From contig JAFDAE010000269.1 in the NCBI GenBank assembly GCA_019314005.1, positions 1 to 8,646 of the forward strand: DNA of 8,646 nucleotides. The letters are read 5' to 3'. Each line of letters starts with the position of its first letter. Positions within the stretch are counted from its first letter, which is position 1. The translations under genes were made by a program, and so were the position numbers. Positions 1 to 5,927 of the stretch are shown here, one piece after another. This DNA comes from Deltaproteobacteria bacterium. GTDB lineage: Bacteria; Desulfobacterota; Desulfobacteria; C00003060; C00003106. Below the pieces are notes generated by a model, which worked only from the letters and a program-made list of their open reading frames with translations, did not search any database and had not been told where the DNA came from.

Positions 1-1040
1 CTGTCTGAATTTGGAATCTCAACTCCAATAGCCGCCTTGCCGGGGATCGGGGCAACAATGCGAATACTGGTCGCCCTTAATGACAAAGCAAGATCATCGG
101 TCAGATTTACAATCTTATTGATCTTAATACCCGGGGCCGGCTCATATTCAAAGGTCGTAACGACCGGTCCGGGGCACACCTCCATCACTTTCCCGGATAC
201 GTCAAAGTCGTTCATTTTTTTTTCTATTTTCTTGGATAGCATAACAAGGCTGTCGTGATCCAATCCTTTAGGTTGGCTCTCAGGCCCGTCCAAAAAACTT
301 AGCAATGGAAGTTGATATTTTGCCTTTCCCCTGTCCATGAAAGAAAAAGATTCTTGTTCACGCACAGGGGGCTCCTTAATAGGCTTGGGCAAAGTCTCTT
401 TAATCTTCAACTTCCTTGGCTCCTTGTTACTACGAAGCCTTTTCGCCTTTATACGGGCCTTTGCCTTGATGCGGCGTTCCCTATAAATTGTCCACGATGT
501 CTTTATGCGGGTAAGTATAAGACGGGTGATGCCTATAAGCCATTTGAAGAAAGCCAGCAACGAAAACCGGGTCATCAGAATAAACCCTATTATCAAAACC
601 GCCCAGAGAAAAATGCGCCCGCCAATGTTACTAAAATACCTCTCCAGAAACTGCGACATGGAGATTCCGAATATTCCGCCACTGGAAAGTTTTCGGCCGC
701 CTATAATATAATTGGTCCTTTCAAATGCAAGCAACGACCCTGTGGAGAGAGCTAAAAGGAGACCGCCGGCAATATTTAGAAGAGTCCTCCTTACACTGGT
801 TTCTTTGAACACATCAATGGTAATAAGAAGGAATAATAGAGGGAACCAGTATGCCCCAAGCCCAAAAAGCGCGATTAAAAAACCAGCGGTATACGCGCCC
901 GCGGGTCCGAAGAGGTTATGTATGTATCTCACAGGCGAGGCATGGTTAATCGAGGGGTCTGCCGGATGGTAAGTAAAAAGACTTACCGATGCAAATATAA
1001 GCAAAAACAGAAAAGCAATTCCTATAATCTCTTTACGCAT
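1..1040 (-). CDS. ftsK: DNA translocase FtsK, N-terminal part (3' end beyond window)
   Basis: 346 codons are visible, read leftwards from the ATG at 1040-1038; the gene continues past position 1. Residues 1-24 (MRKEIIGIAFLFLLIFASVS...) form the first membrane helix and are followed by YHPADPS, the loop typical of FtsK/SpoIIIE. Further hydrophobic segments lie at about 47-76, 86-105 and 143-172, matching the four-helix N-terminal membrane domain, with RKLSSGGIFG at about 116-125 between them. A very basic linker (about 178-225) leads into the start of the motor's alpha domain: PGPVVTTFEYEPAPGIKI (290-307), then LTDDLALSLRA and RIVAPIPGKAAIGVEIPN. In the family FtsK is a septal, ATP-driven DNA pump acting in chromosome dimer resolution and segregation; the ATPase core lies outside this window. 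The start is 4 bp after the rnj stop, so the two genes form an operon; the only Shine-Dalgarno-like bases (GGAA) sit inside the rnj 3' end. No disruption seen. Confidence 0.93.
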   Translation of the reverse strand, partial: MRKEIIGIAFLFLLIFASVSLFTYHPADPSINHASPVRYIHNLFGPAGAYTAGFLIALFGLGAYWFPLLFLLITIDVFKETSVRRTLLNIAGGLLLALSTGSLLAFERTNYIIGGRKLSSGGIFGISMSQFLERYFSNIGGRIFLWAVLIIGFILMTRFSLLAFFKWLIGITRLILTRIKTSWTIYRERRIKAKARIKAKRLRSNKEPRKLKIKETLPKPIKEPPVREQESFSFMDRGKAKYQLPLLSFLDGPESQPKGLDHDSLVMLSKKIEKKMNDFDVSGKVMEVCPGPVVTTFEYEPAPGIKINKIVNLTDDLALSLRATSIRIVAPIPGKAAIGVEIPNSD

Positions 1041-1044
1041 AATC

Positions 1045-2646
1045 TTATGTTTCCAATATAATTGGAAGAATAACCGGCCTTCGCTCAATCACAAAATAGA
1101 AATAGCGGCGAAGGGCCTTTACGATCTTAGCCTTAGCGCCTTCCCAACCATCAGAGCCTTCTCGTATATGTTCTTCTATGATTTCCAACACAATACACTT
1201 TGCATCTTCTAAAATATCACGACTCCGGTCTTCAAACACAAAACCCCGGGAAATGATATCGGGACCTTGCACTACTATCCCCGTCTCTTCATCGATGGCC
1301 ATCGCGACAATAACCAGCCCATCCTCCGAGAGGTCTCTTCGCTCCCTCAGCACACTTGTTCCGATATCGCCGACCCCTTTTCCGTCAACAAGAATCCTGC
1401 CGGTATCAATTGATTCCCCCAGCCGGCCTTTACTCTTATCAAATATAATAGTCCGGCCGTTCTCGGCAAGGAATGTGTTCTCTTCGGGGATCCCCACCTG
1501 TTGCGCCAGGTGGGCATGACGGATCAGGTGCCGATATTCGCCGTGGATCGGGATAAAATACTTCGGTTTGGTGAGATTTATCATCAGCTTTAGTTCTTCT
1601 TGAAACGCATGACCCGAGACATGTATTGCGGAAACCTTTTCGTAAATAACCTCCGCCCCTTTTTTATAAAGATGATTAATAATGTGAGCAATGGCCTTCT
1701 CGTTGCCTGGAATAAACTTGGACGACAAGATAACTGTATCGCCCGGTTTAATTTTTATCTGTTTGTGGGAACCTGACGCCATACGATTCAGGGCGGACAT
1801 CGGCTCGCCCTGGCTTCCGGTTGTCACAATCAGCACCTCTTCATCCGGGGTATTCTTGACATTTCCTATAGTAATCTCCTGCGATTCCGGTATATGCAGG
1901 TATCCCAGGTTCTTGGCAATCGCCACACTTGCCAGCATGCTGCGCCCGTTAAAGGTTACTTTTCTACCAAACATTTGCGCTATATTGACAACTTGCTGGG
2001 CACGTATGACGTTGGAGGCAAACATAGCCACAATGATCCGGCCCGTACACTCTCTGAATATGTCCTCCAATGTGCCTCCGATTTCCTTTTCAGAAATAGT
2101 ATACCCTTCTTTTTCCACATTGGTTGAATCAGACATAAGGGCGAGGACACCTTCTTCCCCAAATGCGGCAAACCGCGCAATGTCGGTTATCTCGCCCTGT
2201 ATCGGAATCTGACCCCCGTCCACCACGCTATGACTCACCCGAACAAACTCTACATTAAACGGCCCTATATCTATCCTATCTCTCGGAGCTATCTTGTTGA
2301 GCGAGGCCCTGTCAAGCAACTTGTGTTCCCGGAGCTTATATTCGAGCAGACCGAGGGTAAAGGGAGTACCGTATATCGGCACGTTTATCTCAGGCAGAAC
2401 ATACGGAATCGCGCCGATGTGGTCTTCATGGCCGTGAGTCAATATGATCCCTTTGACTTTCTCTTTGTTTTCTTTCAGGTAAGTGATATCCGGGATAACA
2501 ATATCAACCCCGAGCATATAGTCTTCCGGGAACATAATGCCGGCATCGATCACCATAATGGTGTCACCATATTCAAACAGCATCATATTAAGGCCGATCT
2601 CACCCAGCCCTCCAAGTGGTATTATGCGAAGTGTGTTTTCATCCAT
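1045..2646 (-). CDS. rnj: Ribonuclease J, with an internal in-frame loss of one metal-ligand motif
   Basis: 533 residues, starting MDENTLRIIPLGGLGEIGLN, the standard RNase J opening. The metallo-beta-lactamase motif HGHEDH is at 71-76. The beta-CASP part is clear: LMSDSTNVEKEGYT (about 170-183), FASNVIRAQQ (209-218), TTGSQGEP (275-282), SAIHVSGHA (339-347) and FIPIHGEYRHL (364-374). The C-terminal domain ends RRPVILPIILET. RNase J is a cytoplasmic 5'-3' exo- and endoribonuclease of mRNA decay and rRNA maturation. Oddity: after VSHSVVDG (137-144) homologues normally continue through about 20 residues including H-T/S-G-D-F-K, whose Asp bridges the two catalytic metals. Here the sequence goes directly to GQIPIQGEITDIARF (145-159), so that strand and ligand are missing although the frame stays open. 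Total length is correspondingly below the roughly 550-560 usual. AGGA lies about 13 nt before the ATG, a weak ribosome site. Transcription likely continues into ftsK. Family certain; activity doubtful. Confidence 0.92.
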   Translation of the reverse strand: MDENTLRIIPLGGLGEIGLNMMLFEYGDTIMVIDAGIMFPEDYMLGVDIVIPDITYLKENKEKVKGIILTHGHEDHIGAIPYVLPEINVPIYGTPFTLGLLEYKLREHKLLDRASLNKIAPRDRIDIGPFNVEFVRVSHSVVDGGQIPIQGEITDIARFAAFGEEGVLALMSDSTNVEKEGYTISEKEIGGTLEDIFRECTGRIIVAMFASNVIRAQQVVNIAQMFGRKVTFNGRSMLASVAIAKNLGYLHIPESQEITIGNVKNTPDEEVLIVTTGSQGEPMSALNRMASGSHKQIKIKPGDTVILSSKFIPGNEKAIAHIINHLYKKGAEVIYEKVSAIHVSGHAFQEELKLMINLTKPKYFIPIHGEYRHLIRHAHLAQQVGIPEENTFLAENGRTIIFDKSKGRLGESIDTGRILVDGKGVGDIGTSVLRERRDLSEDGLVIVAMAIDEETGIVVQGPDIISRGFVFEDRSRDILEDAKCIVLEIIEEHIREGSDGWEGAKAKIVKALRRYFYFVIERRPVILPIILET

Positions 2647-2686
2647 TGTTTTCTTTGTGTCCTGTCTATTTTAGACTAACGCTAAA

Positions 2687-2887
2687 AATAAATCCGAAAT
2701 TCGAATATCGAAATTCGAAACAAATCCTAAAATTCAAATATCAAATTTTCAAAACAGTCTTCAAACTTATGTAGTACCGTATTCCTTGCGAATCAAGAGC
2801 ACAAACTTCCAACTCGTATTGTTTCGGATTTTAAATTTTGGTCATTTGAAATTGTTTCGGATTTCGTGCTTCGGATTTCGATATTAA
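2687..2887. repeat. Long imperfect inverted repeat, AT-rich, in the plsC-rnj gap
   Basis: The 255-bp gap between rnj (start 2646) and plsC (stop 2902) holds no gene. Its left part (about 2687-2754) repeats words such as aaatccgaaa, ttcgaatatcgaaattcgaa and attcaaatatcaaa. The right part (about 2821-2887) carries the same words on the opposite strand: gtttcggatttt, catttgaaattgtttcgg, cttcggatttcgatatt. Reverse-complementing the right arm gives a diverged copy of the left arm, so the two would pair imperfectly over about 65-70 nt around a spacer of about 66 nt that looks unrelated. This looks like a dispersed intergenic repeat rather than a regulator, although it lies in the rnj leader and would fold in a plsC-rnj transcript. 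No convincing promoter for rnj could be picked out of it; a small 13-bp palindrome (GTCTA-ttt-TAGAC, 2664-2676) lies between the repeat and the rnj start. Confidence 0.7.
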
Positions 2888-2891
2888 TTAA

Positions 2892-2938
2892 GTCTGTTAT
2901 CTTATTGATATTCCTCCATGTCCTTCGCGATAACAGAC
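2892..2938 (-). repeat. 10-bp perfect hairpin bracketing the plsC stop codon
   Basis: The words gtctgttatc (2892-2901) and gataacagac (2929-2938) are exact reverse complements, separated by 27 nt. The left arm is directly next to the plsC stop codon (2902-2904) and the right arm lies inside the last codons of plsC. On the plsC mRNA the stem would be followed by an AU-rich stretch (uuaauuaau), so it might work as a weak terminator or 3'-end stabiliser, but the loop is long and there is no real U tract. The arms are seen directly; a role is only inferred. Confidence 0.4.
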
Positions 2939-3606
2939 CTAACACTCTCCATAAGCCCATCTATAGTCTTGCTTGTAAAACCGGTAGTATCAATAGGAGG
3001 ATGAACCCTGACAATAATCTTTCCGGGCTGAACCTCTAAGCTTCCCTTCGGCAGAATAGACCTGCTTCCCAGTATGGTCACCGGCACAATCGGTTGTTTT
3101 GATTTTAGGGCAAGCACAAAACCACCTTTTTTAAACGGTTTAAGATTACCATCTTTGCTCCGAGACCCTTCCGGGAAAACAACAACCGAGGCCCCCCCTT
3201 GTATCCTTTCAGCCGCCTTCCCTATACTTTGAAATGCCGCTCTGCGGTTGGACCGATCAATCTGAATATAACCGGCCCTTGACATCGCATGTCCGAAAAA
3301 AGGAATGCTAAATAATTCGATCTTTGCAAGCCAACGAAACTGGACTGTAAGATGTCCCTGAAGCGCCGGGATATCATACATGCTCTGGTGGTTCGCCATA
3401 TAAATATACGTCTTCCCGGGATCAATGTTTTCAAGCCCCTCCACGTTCATCCTGACCCTGCTTATAAATAAGACAATTCGAGCCCAGCACCTTGCTATAC
3501 AATGTGGTATATTTCCTGTTTTCTGAAAAAAGGATGCGATGATTATAAGAATGGCAAAAAACAAAGTGGTCGGGACTATAGCCCCCACAGTTACAATCTT
3601 AAACAT
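2902..3606 (-). CDS. plsC: 1-acyl-sn-glycerol-3-phosphate acyltransferase (PlsC family)
   Basis: Transfers a second fatty acyl chain to lysophosphatidic acid to give phosphatidic acid, at the inner face of the cytoplasmic membrane. Numbered from the ATG at 3606 (234 residues), a hydrophobic N-terminal helix spans about 4-28. The acyltransferase signatures follow in order: the catalytic NHQSMYD (72-78, the H-x4-D motif), AGYIQIDR (111-118), FPEGSRS (144-150, glycerol-phosphate binding) and VPVTILG (174-180). These match PlsC in order and spacing. The open frame extends further up to a GTG at 3657, but that extension starts MNSEPNN and is encoded by the GAAC-type repeat upstream, so I chose the ATG just before the membrane helix. 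A TTG at 3615 preceded by AAGGAAAAA is a reasonable alternative. Same strand as the small gene at 3739-4074 and as rnj, but repeat-filled gaps separate them. The gene looks intact. Confidence 0.9.
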   Translation of the reverse strand: MFKIVTVGAIVPTTLFFAILIIIASFFQKTGNIPHCIARCWARIVLFISRVRMNVEGLENIDPGKTYIYMANHQSMYDIPALQGHLTVQFRWLAKIELFSIPFFGHAMSRAGYIQIDRSNRRAAFQSIGKAAERIQGGASVVVFPEGSRSKDGNLKPFKKGGFVLALKSKQPIVPVTILGSRSILPKGSLEVQPGKIIVRVHPPIDTTGFTSKTIDGLMESVRSVIAKDMEEYQ

Positions 3607-3642
3607 ACCTATCAATTTTTCCTTGTCACTACTTTGGTTGTT

Positions 3643-3713
3643 AGGTTCAGAGTTCACGGTTCACGGTTGATCGCTTTCTAACCTTGAACCGTGAACCCCT
3701 GAACTTTGAACCT
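3643..3713. repeat. GAAC-type heptamer repeat forming an imperfect hairpin
   Basis: Right side: cttgaaccgtgaacccctg followed by aactttgaacct, a degenerate tandem of about seven bases with core TGAAC. Left side (3643-3670): aggttcagagttcacggtt followed by cacggttga, the same words on the other strand. AGGTTCAgAGTTCA (3643-3656) pairs with 3700-3713 at 13 of 14 positions, and GGTTCACGGTT (3658-3668) pairs with a second block around 3684-3696, leaving a small bulge and a short apical loop. It lies between the small unknown gene and plsC and overlaps the longest possible plsC frame. An AT palindrome, ttataaatttataa, follows at about 3719-3733. It looks like a dispersed intergenic repeat; it could also fold in the transcript. 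Confidence 0.75.
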
Positions 3714-3738
3714 TAGCATTTATAAATTTATAAAATCA

Positions 3739-4074
3739 TCAAGACGTAAGTTCCAATCTCTCAAATATACTGTCAGCTAATTCAATAATGCTGTCGCGCT
3801 GGCGTTTATCTGCATAGTGAATACAATCGCATCGCATTCGGTTGCGTGTCCTCACCAACAATTCAAAAGATATCGATGCGGGTTCCAGTATAACCGAAAA
3901 GTAAAACGGCTGGCAATCAGTATGGGCAACCTGGACAGGATCCATTAGATCAGGATCAAGAGGGATCCAATACATACCCTCTACAGGTTGTTGAGAACCA
4001 TAGGTTTTATCCAGATACTCCTTTATTTGTTTGTAGTCATTAGGCCTTAATTCATCTATTATATATTGCTTCAT
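3739..4074 (-). CDS. Small conserved-type protein of unknown function (111 residues)
   Basis: Opens MKQYIIDELRPNDYKQIKEYLDK and contains EGMYWIPLDPDLMDPVQ (about 32-48), HTDCQPFYFSVIL (51-63), an alternating strand ISFELLVRTRNRMRCDCIHY (68-87) and a helical end (about 91-108). There is no signal peptide or membrane segment, so it should be cytosolic. The mix reads as a small alpha/beta protein; cysteines at 54, 82 and 84 and His 51 and 86 could bind metal, but this is only a possibility. I recall similar short proteins in deltaproteobacterial genomes without a known role and give no function. The start is well supported: AGGAG (4085-4081 on the minus strand) lies 6 nt before the ATG. It is the first minus-strand gene after the divergent region, so it probably has its own promoter there; a TATAAT at 4195-4190 on this strand is a possible -10 box without a good -35. 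Confidence 0.8.
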   Translation of the reverse strand: MKQYIIDELRPNDYKQIKEYLDKTYGSQQPVEGMYWIPLDPDLMDPVQVAHTDCQPFYFSVILEPASISFELLVRTRNRMRCDCIHYADKRQRDSIIELADSIFERLELTS

Positions 4075-4259
4075 TCAGTTCTCCTGGTAGTTTTCCTATG
4101 GGGGCTCATAGCTGTGGGTTTATAGTAAAATTTTAATTGTCATTCCTCCAACTATGAGGTATTAATTATCAATTATGGTATAACACAGTATTATATTCTT
4201 TGAAAGGGCTTTGAGACCTTTGATTTTTAAGAAATTGAGTATATCAAACACATAATTCT
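4075..4259. promoter_or_regulatory. Divergent promoter region between the two gene blocks
   Basis: 185 bp, AT-rich, with no gene. It must hold the start signals for the minus-strand small gene (start 4074) and the plus-strand FAD gene (start 4260). On the plus strand TTGTCA (4137-4142) and TATTAA (4160-4165) are 17 bp apart, a moderate sigma-70-like pair that would give a leader of about 90 nt. On the minus strand TATAAT (4195-4190) has no matching -35 box at usual spacing. CTCATAG (about 4105-4111) and CTATGAG (about 4152-4158) are inverted copies 40 bp apart and could be an operator or simply chance. No Shine-Dalgarno sequence is visible before 4260. All assignments are by eye. Confidence 0.35.
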
Positions 4260-5099
4260 ATGAACGAAAACATTCTGATATTAGGCGGTGGCCTGGCCGG
4301 TTGTTTGGCCGCAAAGTTTTTCTTGGACAAGGGTGCAACAGTAACGATTATCGATCGTCAGGAATTGGGAAGAAGCTTTGTGGTTGCAAGGAACCATGTC
4401 TCATTTCATGCCCACGAAAAGATGTGGTGCGCCACCCAGCCGGTTAAGGTGGTAAAAAAGATCCACGGAGTCAATGAACTGGAAAAAGCGCGAGCTATGT
4501 ATCGTGTCAAGGTCTATGGGGAACATAGCATAGAAAAGGTAAGCATCAATTGTGATACAAAGGATAGTTTTCTACTGGATACCAATGCAATCCTGGATGC
4601 AATCAAACCTGTAACTTTTATAGAAGGTGAAGTCGCAGCCATCGATGATAATGCGGTTTCCTATAAGGACAAGAACGGAGCAAGCCATACAATAGATCAT
4701 AACATTTTGATTTCCACGCTCTCCCTTCCTTTGGTATGTCGTTTTACTAAACTATCTCCTCCTCCTTTCCATCACACCCCTATTGGTATAAAGTTTTATC
4801 CCATACCCCCCATCGACTACATGCTGATAGAATATTTCCCGGGAGAAGAACCGTATTATCGGAGAACATCTTTTCGTGCCCAGGCCTCTGAAGAATATTT
4901 GCTAAACAAAGATTATCCCGGGATCACCTTTGATGCCAAGATATTCCCCGGCAAGGTTGTCCCCAACCCTGAAACAGATGCCCTGGTAAAAAGACTCGAC
5001 AGGATGGGAATATACCAGATCGGGCGATTCGCTCAATGGAAGCCAAAGATGTTCGTCAACCACATTGCCCCGGAATTAAAACGCCGCATACCGCTTTAA
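4260..5099 (+). CDS. Small FAD/NAD-binding oxidoreductase, UDP-galactopyranose-mutase-like
   Basis: 279 residues. A Rossmann dinucleotide-binding fold opens the protein: NILILGGGLAGCLAAKFFL (4-22) with GxGxxG-type glycines, then TVTIIDR (28-33) ending in the acid that holds the adenosine ribose. The middle (about 120-160) has strand-rich EGEVAAIDD and HNILISTLSLPL, as in FAD-dependent oxidoreductases. YFPGEEPYYRRTSF (192-205) and IYQIGRFAQWKPKMFVNHI (251-269) resemble the substrate/FAD segments of UDP-galactopyranose mutase (compare the GGR...E/W-x-Y/H region near that enzyme's C-terminus). It is far shorter than the roughly 370-400 residues of bacterial Glf, so the true substrate is unknown. 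No membrane segment. The ATG at 4260 is the first possible start (in-frame stop at 4236) and lies only 8 codons before the glycine motif, but lacks a visible ribosome site. It is 22 bp before the ABC-F gene, so they are probably co-transcribed. Fold likely; reaction not assigned. Confidence 0.8.
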   Translation: MNENILILGGGLAGCLAAKFFLDKGATVTIIDRQELGRSFVVARNHVSFHAHEKMWCATQPVKVVKKIHGVNELEKARAMYRVKVYGEHSIEKVSINCDTKDSFLLDTNAILDAIKPVTFIEGEVAAIDDNAVSYKDKNGASHTIDHNILISTLSLPLVCRFTKLSPPPFHHTPIGIKFYPIPPIDYMLIEYFPGEEPYYRRTSFRAQASEEYLLNKDYPGITFDAKIFPGKVVPNPETDALVKRLDRMGIYQIGRFAQWKPKMFVNHIAPELKRRIPL

Positions 5100-5121
5100 A
5101 ATCCACAAGGATAAGTCGTAC

Positions 5122-5877
5122 ATGAGCCTTATTGCAGTCCACAATCTCTCTCTTTCCTTTAGCGGACAGACAATATTTGATAGGGTCGGGGTTCAAATCA
5201 ACGATGGAGACCGTATCGGTCTTGTGGGCCCAAACGGAACAGGGAAAACCACTCTCTTGCGCATCCTTATCGGAGAGGTCTCCCCTGATGGGGGTGAGGT
5301 CTCCAAAACCCGCGGAATTCGTATCGGGTACCTCCCGCAGGACATCTCAAGAATGTCCAAAGGAACGCTCTTTGCTTCGGTCCTCAACTCGATCCCCGGA
5401 AAACTAACACGGGACCAACGGTTAAAAAAACTCGAAGCTGACCTGGAACAGGCACAAGATCCCGGCAAACAAACAGCGCTCGCGCATCAGATGGCCGACC
5501 TCCACCACGAAATCGATTATTACAACACACAATTTTCTCCGCACAAGGCTGAACAGATTTTGCTCGGCCTTGGATTTTCTGCTGAATCTTTTGACGCCCC
5601 TTTGAACGAATTGAGTGGCGGGTGGAAAATGCGCGCGGCCCTGGCCGAACTTCTGTTCCAGGAGCCGGACGTTCTTCTATTAGATGAACCGACCAATCAC
5701 CTGGATCTCCCTTCGGTGCTGTGGTTGGAAAAGTTTCTTCTGAACTTCAACCATGCCCTGGTCCTGATCTGCCACGACCGGCAATTTATCAACAACCAAG
5801 TCAATCGCATCATAAGCCTGGAACCGGAAGTTTCCGGTCCAAGGCCACCAAAGCCCGCCAGGCGCAAAGTAAGATAA
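5122..5877 (+). CDS. ABC-F family ATPase, N-terminal half (frame broken in the linker)
   Basis: First nucleotide-binding domain of a twin-domain ABC-F protein. Walker A GPNGTGKTT (36-44), Q-loop YLPQD (70-74), signature LSGGW (164-168), Walker B VLLLDEPTNHLD (184-195) and H-loop CHDRQF (217-222) are all intact. There are no membrane helices; ABC-F proteins act on ribosomes, not as transporters. The homologous sequence ends at NRIISLEPE (228-236, to 5829). The last 15 residues (VSGPRPPKPARRKVR) are out-of-frame reading of the linker, ending at TAA 5875-5877. In homologues about 40 linker residues follow LEPE before the FRSKATKARQAQSK helix, which here begins in another frame at 5832. So a block of DNA whose length is not a multiple of three is missing between 5829 and 5832. 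The start is supported by AAGGA (5107-5111) 10 nt upstream. If the break is real, this is the 5' part of a pseudogene or an isolated half-protein. Confidence 0.88.
   Translation: MSLIAVHNLSLSFSGQTIFDRVGVQINDGDRIGLVGPNGTGKTTLLRILIGEVSPDGGEVSKTRGIRIGYLPQDISRMSKGTLFASVLNSIPGKLTRDQRLKKLEADLEQAQDPGKQTALAHQMADLHHEIDYYNTQFSPHKAEQILLGLGFSAESFDAPLNELSGGWKMRAALAELLFQEPDVLLLDEPTNHLDLPSVLWLEKFLLNFNHALVLICHDRQFINNQVNRIISLEPEVSGPRPPKPARRKVR
5824..5837. repeat. 14-bp palindrome at the ABC-F break point
   Basis: CCGGAA-GT-TTCCGG: two perfect 6-bp arms around two bases. The first arm encodes the last homologous residues of the upstream frame (P-E) and the second arm encodes F-R, the first homologous residues of the downstream frame. 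The point where the linker sequence is lost and the frame changes therefore falls on the centre of the palindrome. Confidence 0.75.
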
Positions 5878-5927
5878 AGACGTTAAAAAAGCTGGAGATC
5901 ATAAAAACATACAAGAAACGAAAGGTG

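Noticed and set aside
37..972. Several plus-strand open frames over 37-972 (for example 312-755).
   Set aside because: They are shadows of ftsK, which is the real minus-strand coding sequence with membrane helices and FtsK motifs.
970..1040. Possible frameshift near the FtsK N-terminus in a homopolymer run.
   Set aside because: Careful reading shows five, not six, A bases at 1003-1007; the frame from ATG 1040 is continuous through YHPADPS to the window edge.
1178..2679. Plus-strand frames antisense to rnj (1178-1519, 1691-2212, 2230-2679).
   Set aside because: They are antisense to a highly conserved protein and show no recognisable domain.
2687..2887. CRISPR-like or tandem repeat array in the plsC-rnj gap.
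   Set aside because: The units are irregular in length and spacing and on opposite strands; there are no uniform spacers and no cas genes.
4120..4143. Seven-codon minus-strand ORF (MTIKILL) preceded by GGAGGA in the leader of the small unknown gene, a possible leader peptide.
   Set aside because: GGAGGA directly abuts the ATG, too close for a working ribosome site, and the peptide has no run of regulatory codons. No attenuator-like pair of hairpins was seen.
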